A stretch of DNA of 8,087 nucleotides from CAZOKO01 sp964580455. Its GTDB lineage: Bacteria > Desulfobacterota > WTBG01. The notes beneath the pieces were generated by a model. That model was not told the DNA's origin and ran no database searches. It worked only from the letters and a program-made list of their open reading frames with translations. The stretch spans positions 1 to 8,087 of the forward strand of contig CAZOKO010000108.1 in NCBI GenBank assembly GCA_964580455.1, given 5' to 3'. The position numbers were made by a program, and so were the translations under genes. Shown here piece after piece: positions 1 through 6,163 of the stretch (position 1 is its first letter; every line of letters begins with the position of its first letter).

Positions 1-2
1 TT

Positions 3-101
3 CGTGGTTATATTTCTTTTGGTTGCGGCTTTGCTGCGCTGTGTACTCTGTGGTTTAGTTTTGACAATACGGAAAAGATACAAGGAGAAAAAAAAACATG
101 A
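3..101 (+). CDS. Possible C-terminal end of an upstream gene (partial, uncertain)
   Basis: A frame open from the window edge codes for 32 residues: a hydrophobic stretch (ISFGCGFAALCTLWFSF) followed by a charged tail ending EKKT. Its TGA stop overlaps the ATG of the OsmC gene in an ATGA arrangement, which is typical of translationally coupled genes, and this is the main reason to list it. A second frame starting at base 1 is also open here and also reads as a membrane segment with a basic tail, so the choice of frame is not secure. The GT-rich bases at about 21-44 also loosely resemble the intergenic DNA near 2875, so the stretch may be non-coding. It does not look like the end of an E1 alpha subunit. 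No function is assigned. Confidence 0.25.
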   Translation, partial: RGYISFGCGFAALCTLWFSFDNTEKIQGEKKT

Positions 102-517
102 AAGAGGTTTTGGTTAAATTTATTAAAAATTATCAGCAGGAGGCGAAAACCGGCCAACATACAATCATCATAGACGAAGCAAAAGACGTGGGAGGAGATG
201 GGAAAGGACCTGACCCCTACGATTTACTCTTGACTGCTTTGGGTGGATGCACTTCAATGACCCTGATGATGTATGCCCAGCGAAAGGGATGGCCCCTGGA
301 GGGGGTACAGGTAAAGTTGAATCATGAAAAGATTCATGCCACCGATTGTGATGAGTGTGAAACACAAGAAGGAAAACTTGACCAGATTACTAAAACGATC
401 TTCCTGCGTGGGGATCTCACCCGAGAGCAAAGAGAAAGACTGCTTGAGATTTCAGAACGCTGCCCTGTAAATATAACCTTAACTACTGAATGCCACGTTA
501 TAAGCAAGTTAGGATAA
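98..517 (+). CDS. OsmC/Ohr-family redox protein
   Basis: This 139-residue protein has the length and pattern of the OsmC family, cytoplasmic thiol peroxidases and related proteins that reduce organic hydroperoxides using two cysteines. The two signature cysteines are present: C51 in the helix-start motif LGGCTS and C122 in the motif RCPVN. A second pair, C84 and C87 (DCDEC), lies in the loop before residue 90; such a loop occurs in some OsmC relatives, not in classical Ohr. The ATG is preceded by AAGGAG at 82-87. The gene ends 8 bases before the E1 beta start, so the two are almost certainly co-transcribed with the 2-oxoacid dehydrogenase genes. A role in protecting the lipoyl/thiol chemistry of that complex is inference from position only. 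The substrate is unknown. The family assignment is firm; the subfamily is not. Confidence 0.9.
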   Translation: MKEVLVKFIKNYQQEAKTGQHTIIIDEAKDVGGDGKGPDPYDLLLTALGGCTSMTLMMYAQRKGWPLEGVQVKLNHEKIHATDCDECETQEGKLDQITKTIFLRGDLTREQRERLLEISERCPVNITLTTECHVISKLG

Positions 518-525
518 GGAATTTT

Positions 526-1497
526 ATGCCACTAATCAGCTATCGAGAAGCCTTAAATGACGCTATGCGAGAAGAGATGCAAAGGGATTCAAACGTCTTC
601 ATTCTAGGTGAAGACGTTGGTTTTTTCGGAGGAGCTTTCAAGATTACAGAGGGTTTATTCGCAGAATTTGGTGAAAAGCGCGTTATCGATACCCCAATTG
701 CTGAAGGGTTAATTGTTGGAGCTGCCATAGGAGCAGCCATGACGGGATTACGCCCTATCGCAGAGCTTATGACAGTAAACTTTGCACTCCTGGCAATGGA
801 TCAGATCGTCAACCATGCAGCAAAAATCCGGTACATGTTCGGTGGCAAAGCCAGGGTGCCTCTTGTAGTGAGAGCTCCTGGAGGCGGTGGCAAACAGTTA
901 GGTGCTCAACACTCTCAAAGCCTGGAATCCTACTTTCTCCATTGTCCGGGTTTGAAGTTGGTTATGCCTTCAACACCCAAAGATGCAAAGGGATTACTAA
1001 AAGAATCTATCAGAGATAATGGCCCTGTTATCTTCTTAGAACATGAACATCTCTATAACACAAAAGGTGAAGTCCCATCAGAAGATTACACTACCCCTCT
1101 AGGCAAGGCAGATATTAAAAGGAATGGGCGTGACCTCACAATTGTTGCTTACTCAAACATGCTATTGACCGCTCTGGAAGCAGCAAACCAGTTAGAAAAA
1201 GAAGGTATCAGTGTAGAAATTGTTGACCCTAGAACTATAAATCCCTTAGACATACACACCATTATTGCCTCGGTAAAAAAAACCAACCGTGTCATTATTG
1301 TCGAGGAAGACTGGAAAACGGGAGGAGTAGGAGCTGAAATTGCAACGCAGATCTATGAAAATGCCTTTACTTCTCTCGACGCCCCAATCATAAGAGTTGC
1401 CGGGAAGGATACACCAATGCCTTACGCCAAGAATCTTGAACGTGCTGCCATTCCCCAGGCAGAAGACATTATACAAGCTTCCATCAACCTCCTCTAA
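526..1497 (+). CDS. pdhB: 2-oxoacid (pyruvate-type) dehydrogenase E1 component, beta subunit
   Basis: The 323-residue product matches E1 beta subunits in length and sequence throughout. With E1 alpha it forms the thiamine-diphosphate-dependent decarboxylase that passes the acyl group to the lipoyl arm of E2. Visible landmarks are GED at 28-30, DTPIAE with the cofactor-activating glutamate E60, the loop GAQHSQ with H129, and the C-terminal transketolase domain ending near VAGKDTPMPY. I chose ATG 526, preceded by ATAAGGA at 514-520. An in-frame ATG at 490 lies inside the OsmC gene, lacks an SD site and would add 12 atypical residues. The E2 gene follows after 15 bases. The E1 alpha gene is not immediately upstream, which is unusual for this operon. 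Acetoin or branched-chain substrates cannot be excluded; the E1 beta family itself is certain. Confidence 0.93.
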   Translation: MPLISYREALNDAMREEMQRDSNVFILGEDVGFFGGAFKITEGLFAEFGEKRVIDTPIAEGLIVGAAIGAAMTGLRPIAELMTVNFALLAMDQIVNHAAKIRYMFGGKARVPLVVRAPGGGGKQLGAQHSQSLESYFLHCPGLKLVMPSTPKDAKGLLKESIRDNGPVIFLEHEHLYNTKGEVPSEDYTTPLGKADIKRNGRDLTIVAYSNMLLTALEAANQLEKEGISVEIVDPRTINPLDIHTIIASVKKTNRVIIVEEDWKTGGVGAEIATQIYENAFTSLDAPIIRVAGKDTPMPYAKNLERAAIPQAEDIIQASINLL

Positions 1498-1512
1498 AAA
1501 GGAGCTATTCCA

Positions 1513-2763
1513 ATGCCTGAAGAAATCACCATGCCCAAATTAAGTGACACTATGGAAGAAGGTACCCTTCTCAAATGGTTTAAAAATGAGGGGGACTATG
1601 TCCAGAAGGGAGAAGCCCTTTTCGAAGTAGAAACAGATAAAGCAGTAATGGAAGTAGAATCATTTGTCTCCGGAGTCCTCTCACATATCCTTGTTCAGGA
1701 AGGAGAGAAAGCTCCCGTGGGAACCCCTATTGCTATTATAGGTGAAGAACTGAATAAAGTCGTTCCTCAAGAAGAACCTTTTATAAAAACGGTTAAAAAA
1801 GGAGAAGAAACTAAGAAGAAAACGGTGCAAGAAATAAAAACAGCTCCCAAGCTAAAAGTGGTTCCTGCAACATCTACTGCTGCCTCCCCTGCTGCCAGAA
1901 GCTTTGCTCAACAAAGAGGAATAGATCTCACCCAGGTTGAAGGCACTGGTGATGGTGGTATGATTACACTTAAAGACGTAAGAGATTTTAGAGAACACAA
2001 GGCAGTCAAGGAAGGTGCTCTACCCCTTGCTCAAAGAGAGGTGCTTCCAACTGAAGAGATCACAGACCTTTCCAAGATGAGGAAGGCTATTGCAGCAACA
2101 GTAAGCTATAGCAAACAACACATTCCCCATTTTTATGTAAGCTATGAAATTGATATGACTAAAGTCATCAACCAACTTGAAGAGCTAAAACAGAAAACAG
2201 AAAGAAAAGAAAAGATAACCATAAATGATGTCATCATCAAAGCGGTATCTACAACTCTTAAAAACTATCCTTATCTCAATGCAATCTATCCTGAACAAGG
2301 TTTAATTCTAAAAAAAGAGATCAATATAGGTATCGTTTTCGGTCTGCCAGAAGGATTAATCATTCCCATTCTTAAGGGTTGTGATAAATTAACTCTTGAA
2401 GAAATCTCCAGGGGAGTGAGAAATTTGAGAGAAAAAGTAGAATCAGGAAAATTCTCTCCAGACAACTTCACCGATGGAACCTTTACCATCAGTAATCTGG
2501 GGATGCTGGGGGTAACTGACTTTGCCGCCATCATTTATCCACCACAAACCGCCATCCTGGCAGTAAGTGCTATTAAGGATACTCCTGCAGTAAGAGATGG
2601 AAATATCGTTCCCACTAAATTAACGAAAGTAACACTTTCCATGGATCATCGCGTGGTTGATGGAATCAACGCAGCCAATTTCTTGAGAGATATAAAAAAG
2701 TTTCTAGAATCTGAAGATCTTGAGGTAATGGAAAAACCCTGCTGTACTGTTGAGGATGACTAG
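1513..2763 (+). CDS. pdhC: 2-oxoacid dehydrogenase complex E2, dihydrolipoamide acyltransferase
   Basis: This 416-residue E2 forms the core of the complex and transfers the acyl group from lipoyl-lysine to coenzyme A. Domain order: one N-terminal lipoyl domain (about 1-80) with the lipoylated K43 in ETDKA; a lysine-rich linker; a peripheral subunit-binding domain (about 124-157, SPAARSFAQQ to GDGGMITLKDV); a second linker; and the catalytic domain (about 185-410) ending in DHRVVDG with catalytic H379 and D383. The ATG has AAAAAGGAG at 1496-1503. A single lipoyl domain and this length are usual for bacterial E2. The oddity is the tail after the final helix, which ends in KPCCTVEDD with adjacent cysteines rather than the common short leucine-rich end. 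No E3 (lipoamide dehydrogenase) gene follows, so E3 must be encoded elsewhere. Pyruvate is the likeliest substrate but is not proven. Confidence 0.93.
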   Translation: MPEEITMPKLSDTMEEGTLLKWFKNEGDYVQKGEALFEVETDKAVMEVESFVSGVLSHILVQEGEKAPVGTPIAIIGEELNKVVPQEEPFIKTVKKGEETKKKTVQEIKTAPKLKVVPATSTAASPAARSFAQQRGIDLTQVEGTGDGGMITLKDVRDFREHKAVKEGALPLAQREVLPTEEITDLSKMRKAIAATVSYSKQHIPHFYVSYEIDMTKVINQLEELKQKTERKEKITINDVIIKAVSTTLKNYPYLNAIYPEQGLILKKEINIGIVFGLPEGLIIPILKGCDKLTLEEISRGVRNLREKVESGKFSPDNFTDGTFTISNLGMLGVTDFAAIIYPPQTAILAVSAIKDTPAVRDGNIVPTKLTKVTLSMDHRVVDGINAANFLRDIKKFLESEDLEVMEKPCCTVEDD

Positions 2764-2831
2764 CCGTTTATTATAGTCCGAAAAATTAAGCATTTGAGTC
2801 AATTTATTTTAAAGATACACTTACGCAAAGT

Positions 2832-2855
2832 GATGCTGGATACTGGATACTAGAT
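2832..2855. repeat. Short tandem GATACTG/GATGCTG-type repeat in the E2-CBS gap
   Basis: Three imperfect tandem units occur: GATGCTG, GATACTG, GATACTAG. They sit in the 180-base gap between the E2 gene and the CBS-domain gene. Strings of this kind recur as intergenic filler in some uncultured-bacterium genomes (recollection, not checked). No stem-loop followed by a T-run is visible in this gap, so no terminator can be assigned to the dehydrogenase operon. The bases after the repeat, to about 2914, show no coding frame. Confidence 0.5.
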
Positions 2856-2943
2856 AAAAAAGTCACTCGTTATTCGGTTGCGCTGCTCACCTAATTATCC
2901 GACAACTGCCAACTAAAAAAATAATAATCATAGAGAAATACCC

Positions 2944-3423
2944 ATGCTCGTAAAAGAGGTGATGAGCAAAAAGTTTATCACCGTTAAACCATCTCTCAAT
3001 TTGATCGAACTTTTAAAGCTATTTAAAACTTACCATTTCCACAGATTCCCTGTGGTTGATAAGGAAAATCACATCCTGGGCACGGTCAGTATTGAAAGTG
3101 TAATGGAAATTTTCAAACTACACAGTAAACGTCTTACCCGTATGTTGAGAGGAAGTCCTTCACTCAAAATAGAAGAGGAAGAAATGGATATCTTGGATGC
3201 TGAAATCACCCCGGAATGGATAGAAAAGTCATCAGTTTCTGACCTCATGGAAAGCAACGTCATTACCATCGAAGAGAATAAAACCATCTCAGAGGCTCGC
3301 TCCTTAATGAAGCTACATAATAGACAGGGACTGCCTGTAGTTAAAGATGGAACATTGGTAGGAATCATTACACTCTTTGATATCATATACGCATTATTCC
3401 GAGAAAAAGGGATTATCGAGTGA
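2944..3423 (+). CDS. Double CBS-domain protein, likely regulator of the adjacent antiporter
   Basis: The 159-residue soluble protein is little more than a CBS pair. CBS1 spans about residues 1-57 (VKEVMSKKFITVKP, FHRFPVVDKENHILGTVS) and CBS2 about 97-157 (VSDLMESNVITIEENKTI, RQGLPVVKDGTLVGIITLFDI). An acidic, probably helical linker with EEEE at 77-80 joins them. CBS pairs (Bateman modules) bind adenine nucleotides such as ATP, AMP or c-di-AMP and gate attached enzymes or transporters. The TGA stop overlaps the GTG start of the antiporter by four bases, so the proteins are probably made in matched amounts and work together. The SD is weak (AGAGAA before the ATG). Which ligand is bound cannot be told from sequence alone. 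The domain call is secure; the regulatory role is inferred from the coupling. Confidence 0.88.
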   Translation: MLVKEVMSKKFITVKPSLNLIELLKLFKTYHFHRFPVVDKENHILGTVSIESVMEIFKLHSKRLTRMLRGSPSLKIEEEEMDILDAEITPEWIEKSSVSDLMESNVITIEENKTISEARSLMKLHNRQGLPVVKDGTLVGIITLFDIIYALFREKGIIE

Positions 3424-4589
3424 ACACCATCCTTAATCTGGGGTTTATACTCCTCCTTGGTTTACTGGCTGAAAGATTAATTCAGAGGATAAAATTACCC
3501 ACGGTGACTGCCTTTATCATTGTGGGTATTTTTATTGGGCCTTCCCTTCTCAATCTGATAAATCACCAAATTATAAAATCATCCGCTCTTATATCTAATA
3601 TTGCATTGGGCATCATTGCATTTAGTTTGGGAGAAAGTTTTTTATTCAATTCCTTTAGAAAAATTGGCAGACATGTCATCTACATTTCTCTTATAGCTGC
3701 CCTTCTACCATGCATTTTAGTAACAACAGGTTTATACTTTTTACTCGAACAGCCTTTATATGTCGCCATCCTCTTTGGAGCCATATCATCAGCTACTGCA
3801 CCTGCTGCTACCCTGATGGTAATAAGGGAATACAAAGCAAGAGGAAGCTTAACTAATACACTGCTTGGTGTAGTGGCAATAGATGATGCCTGGTGCCTTA
3901 TTATTTTTGCTCTATCCTTCGCCTTTTCTAAAGATATGATACAGGGTGAAGCTAATCATTCATGGTTTAAGGTGATCTATCCTTTTATCAAAGAAATTAT
4001 TTTTGTTATTATTCTTGGCAGTTTAACTGCTTTTACTTGTAATTTTATCTCCCGATACATTAAACTAAAATCAGACCTTTTAATTTACATCCTCGGTTTC
4101 CTTTTACTCAACACTGGTTTTGCCCTTTATTTCCACATTTCTCTACTCCTCACCAATATTATTTTTGGAGCAGTGCTGGTTAACATTAGCACAACCTCCT
4201 TTAAGTTCTTTGACCTCATAAAGAGTGTCGATGCACCACTTTATCTGGTGTTTTTCATCCTGGCTGGAGCTAATCTTGAAATTGGTCTTCTTCAAGGAGT
4301 ATGGATTTTTGGACTTGCATTTATTACTCTAAGATCTTCAGGAAAGATTTTAGGAGCTTACCTGGGAGGATATCTCTCTAAGGCAGAGCATAAGATAAGA
4401 AAATACCTTGGCTGGGGTCTACTACCCCAAGCAGGTGTAGCCATAGGCCTTGCACTCATTGTTAAAGAAGAATTTCCTCAAGTAGGAAACATCCTGTTTC
4501 CCACCATCATTGCCACAACTGTATTTTATGAAATTGCTGGGCCTATCTTTACCAAATACGCCTTAGTTGCCTCTAAAGAAGCACAATAA
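3420..4589 (+). CDS. CPA2-family (Kef/NapA-like) cation:proton antiporter, membrane domain only
   Basis: This 389-residue protein is very hydrophobic, with about 12-13 predicted membrane segments, and fits the cation/proton antiporter 2 family that exchanges Na+ or K+ for H+ across the inner membrane. Family marks are the TM segment with SATAPAATLMV (T126-A127-P128, an unwound-helix motif), the paired acids D155-D156 in VAIDDAW, the RSSGK motif and the late LLPQAGVAIGLAL segment. A double aspartate at that site is the feature of electrogenic members such as NapA and NhaA. No cytosolic RCK/TrkA domain follows, unlike KefB/KefC. The separate CBS protein upstream may fill that sensor role. The start is GTG 3420, overlapping the CBS stop (GTGA); no other start fits as well. 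Ion preference is unknown. Confidence 0.9.
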   Translation: MNTILNLGFILLLGLLAERLIQRIKLPTVTAFIIVGIFIGPSLLNLINHQIIKSSALISNIALGIIAFSLGESFLFNSFRKIGRHVIYISLIAALLPCILVTTGLYFLLEQPLYVAILFGAISSATAPAATLMVIREYKARGSLTNTLLGVVAIDDAWCLIIFALSFAFSKDMIQGEANHSWFKVIYPFIKEIIFVIILGSLTAFTCNFISRYIKLKSDLLIYILGFLLLNTGFALYFHISLLLTNIIFGAVLVNISTTSFKFFDLIKSVDAPLYLVFFILAGANLEIGLLQGVWIFGLAFITLRSSGKILGAYLGGYLSKAEHKIRKYLGWGLLPQAGVAIGLALIVKEEFPQVGNILFPTIIATTVFYEIAGPIFTKYALVASKEAQ

Positions 4590-4610
4590 ATAGTCAGGAC
4601 ATCACCCAGC

Positions 4611-4641
4611 AAAAAAAGCCCCTCATAATTCCTGAGGGGCT
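4611..4641 (-). terminator. Rho-independent terminator for the minus-strand cupredoxin-like gene
   Basis: A perfect 9-base stem, AGCCCCTCA (4617-4625) with TGAGGGGCT (4633-4641), encloses a 7-base loop. On the minus strand it is followed at once by a run of seven T (the A-run at 4611-4617 on plus). It lies about 48 bases past the minus-strand stop at 4689. On the plus strand no T-run follows the stem, so it serves the minus-strand gene best, although it could slow transcription out of the antiporter gene as well. Confidence 0.88.
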
Positions 4642-4688
4642 AATATCATATTTGAATATCTTCATAAGTATTTGAAATTCGGGCAGAG

Positions 4689-5123
4689 CTATTTTATCCA
4701 AATAAATCCCTTAAATTCTTTCTTCTGTAATGGGTAGAATGTCGATGAAGCTTTGTATACATACTCAAATTTTCCCTTTTCCGTAAAGCAAAGGCTGGCA
4801 GTACCACCAAAAGGAATTTTTGCTGATTCATAAGCCCCATCTTTACCAATAAAAAAGTTCACAGGAGAACCGCAGGCAAGTGTAACCTTTTTATCAAGAA
4901 AAAGTATCTCCACAGGTTGCCTTGAGTGGTTCACCCATATCACCGTAGTACCAGGCTTGGATGTAAGAGTAGAAGGTTGTAAACCTTCGCGAGCAGTGAC
5001 GGAAATAATTTTATTGACTACCTTTATCTCTTCTGTTTTTTCCTCAGCAGCAAAGGTAAGTCCTGTCAGACAGAAAATACTTACTAAAATAGTGCCTGTA
5101 GCAATTAACCATTCTCTTTTCAT
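4689..5123 (-). CDS. Secreted cupredoxin-fold protein lacking obvious copper ligands
   Basis: The 144-residue product starts with a signal peptide (MKREW, hydrophobic core to about 24, likely cut near TFAA-EE at 25-27). The mature part follows the plastocyanin/cupredoxin-like pattern: a KPGTTVIWVNHSRQPVEI strand pair, then IPFGGTASLCFTEKGKFEYVY, where true members read a glycine-tyrosine strand leading to Cys-x-x-His. Here that last ligand pair is absent (YVYKASS). The only histidine is H66, and the two mature cysteines (C84, C112) sit elsewhere and may form a disulfide. I chose ATG 5123 because GAGGGGG lies seven bases upstream; the in-frame ATG at 5138 has no SD. It is monocistronic, with its own terminator. 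A structural or non-copper role is inferred; the exact family is unknown to me. Confidence 0.72.
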   Translation of the reverse strand: MKREWLIATGTILVSIFCLTGLTFAAEEKTEEIKVVNKIISVTAREGLQPSTLTSKPGTTVIWVNHSRQPVEILFLDKKVTLACGSPVNFFIGKDGAYESAKIPFGGTASLCFTEKGKFEYVYKASSTFYPLQKKEFKGFIWIK

Positions 5124-5204
5124 AACCAACCCCCTCATTTTTCAGATAGATAATGTTATTAGATTTATTCAAAACCTTTTATAATATTCTTATATACTCT
5201 ATAA

Positions 5205-5216
5205 CCACCTCCTTTC
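5205..5216 (-). promoter_or_regulatory. Orphan near-perfect Shine-Dalgarno sequence
   Basis: Read on the minus strand this is GAAAGGAGGTGG, almost the full complement of the 16S rRNA 3' end. The bases after it have no ATG at working distance; a GTG inside it opens a frame of only nine codons. It lies about 80 bases before the real start of the cupredoxin-like gene, which has its own SD. It may be the relic of a lost gene start or part of a leader structure. Confidence 0.4.
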
Positions 5217-5279
5217 GGCACTTATCATATCACAGCACAACAATTTGCATTCTCACAGGGTTTTTTGTTAAACTATCAA

Positions 5280-5320
5280 TTGCCAAAAAAGCATAGTATA
5301 CTTTATATAAAGAATATAAT
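5280..5320 (+). promoter_or_regulatory. Candidate sigma-70-type promoter ahead of the galT remnant
   Basis: TTGCCA (5280-5285) lies 18 bases before TATATA (5304-5309), and a perfect TATAAT follows at 5315-5320. The region is so AT-rich that chance matches are likely. The position, some 75-90 bases before a well-formed SD and start codon, makes it a reasonable candidate. Confidence 0.3.
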
Positions 5321-5394
5321 ATTATCAAGAAATAATTACCAACTCTAGATATTTTCCATTATTGAAAGACAAACGTCTCAGGAGGAATAATCAC

Positions 5395-5540
5395 ATGTCT
5401 GAATTACGACAAAATCTAGCAACTAAGGAGTGGGTAGTTATCTCATCCGAAAGGGCAAAGAAGCCGAACGCTGTTCTTAATAAAATTAATCACTGAAAGG
5501 GCAAATATGTGCATCACTGGCCCAGGTAAAAATGAGTAGC
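5395..5540 (+). pseudogene. galT: Remnant of galactose-1-phosphate uridylyltransferase, N-terminal end only
   Basis: After a strong SD (GGAGG at 5381-5385, nine bases before the ATG) a frame opens with MSELRQNLATKEWVVISSER, then AKKPNAV, and stops at 5494-5496 after 33 codons. This is the typical opening of bacterial GalT proteins of the type MxELRQNLATxEWVIIAxERAKRP; full-length enzymes run to roughly 330 residues. In another frame the following bases (about 5508-5536) read CITGPGKNE, recalling the zinc-site motif CPFCPGNE that comes next in GalT. The decay therefore includes at least one frameshift and then loss of the rest of the gene. The catalytic HxH region is missing, so it cannot be functional. 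The preserved SD and start suggest recent loss. The end coordinate is approximate. Confidence 0.75.
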
Positions 5541-5621
5541 TTTTCAAGAAAAAGTTTGCAATAATGTGAAATACTGTAGACAGGTACTTTCTCTTAAACA
5601 TTAGGAAATCTGTAACGTAAA

Positions 5622-6155
5622 ATGATAATTATGAACAAAAAAAACACTTTGCTTTATTTGCCTTTTATTATTGTCTTTTCCATTACATCTAACCTTTTCA
5701 GTTCACCTCCTCAACAAGAAGCAAAGCAACAGCATTCAGTAGTAGCTTGTGATTTTTCACTCGATTCCTTAGATGGTGATAAAATTTGTCTGAAGGATTA
5801 TCAAGCACAGAAAAGGACTGTTCATCTCTTTTTCTGGTCAACCTGGTGCCCTCACTGCCTCTTAGAAATGCCTGATTTAAAGAAACTCTATCAAGCTATA
5901 GGAAACAAACCTTATGAGATTTTGGCCATTAATGTTTGCTTGAATGAATCTATAAAAAGAATTAAAAAATTTAAAAAGCAATACCAGATTCCATGCAAAA
6001 TTCTTTTAGATGAAAAAGGGGAAGTGTCAAAAAGCTTTGGGGTTGTAGGAATTCCCTGCCATATTATAATCGACAAGGAAGGTGTTATAATAAATCGGTT
6101 TTGCGAACTACCTAAAGATCCAACAAAATATCTCAAGCAGTTTTCCCCCCATTAG
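5622..6155 (+). CDS. Secreted or membrane-anchored TlpA/redoxin-type thioredoxin
   Basis: The 177-residue protein has an N-terminal hydrophobic signal or anchor (to about residue 27) followed by a thioredoxin fold of the TlpA/ResA (AhpC-TSA/redoxin) class. The active site is W75-C76-P77-H78-C79 in FFWSTWCPHCLLEMP, and the cis-proline is P145 in VVGIPCHIIID. It would act on the outer face of the inner membrane, reducing or shuffling disulfides; cytochrome c maturation is one common job of this class. It has eight cysteines (43, 56, 76, 79, 106, 125, 146, 161), six more than the active site needs, with C146 directly after the cis-proline. The SD is poor (AGGAA about 14 bases upstream); ATG 5631 (MNKKN) is an equally plausible start giving a more typical signal peptide. 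The stop lies 8 bases from the end of the convergent truncated gene. Confidence 0.87.
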   Translation: MIIMNKKNTLLYLPFIIVFSITSNLFSSPPQQEAKQQHSVVACDFSLDSLDGDKICLKDYQAQKRTVHLFFWSTWCPHCLLEMPDLKKLYQAIGNKPYEILAINVCLNESIKRIKKFKKQYQIPCKILLDEKGEVSKSFGVVGIPCHIIIDKEGVIINRFCELPKDPTKYLKQFSPH

Positions 6156-6163
6156 GAATCATT

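Larger units (their letters stand above)
5139..5394. other. Gene-free divergent leader between the cupredoxin-like gene and the galT remnant
   Basis: This stretch is very AT-rich and lies between the minus-strand cupredoxin-like gene and the plus-strand galT remnant. It must hold the leader of the first and the old promoter of the second. I see no coding frame of useful length on either strand and no RNA gene. It includes an orphan SD sequence on the minus strand and a promoter-like pair on the plus strand, both listed separately. Confidence 0.6.

Noticed and set aside
61..79. TTGACA at 61-66 as a promoter for the OsmC operon
   Set aside because: No -10 hexamer lies 16-18 bases downstream; that distance falls on the SD itself.
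490..525. Longer E1 beta start at ATG 490
   Set aside because: It lies within the OsmC gene, has no SD, and adds 12 residues not expected in the family; ATG 526 has AAGGA at proper distance.
1246..1476. 76-codon minus-strand frame opposite E1 beta
   Set aside because: Antisense to a well-conserved coding region; composition is that of a shadow frame.
3069..3386. 105-codon minus-strand frame opposite the CBS gene
   Set aside because: Serine-rich antisense shadow of a clear CBS-domain gene, with no SD or family resemblance.
4617..4641. The 9-base stem as a terminator mainly for the antiporter gene on the plus strand
   Set aside because: No T-run follows it on the plus strand; the A-run on the other side makes it a minus-strand terminator.
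4957..5184. 75-codon plus-strand frame opposite the cupredoxin-like gene
   Set aside because: It overlaps the signal-peptide end of a gene with a good SD and terminator; the frame itself has neither SD nor recognisable domain.
5201..5217. Resemblance of the plus strand (CCACCTCCTTTC) to the 3' end of 16S rRNA
   Set aside because: Only the anti-SD core matches and the neighbouring bases do not read as 16S rRNA; it is better explained as an SD on the other strand.
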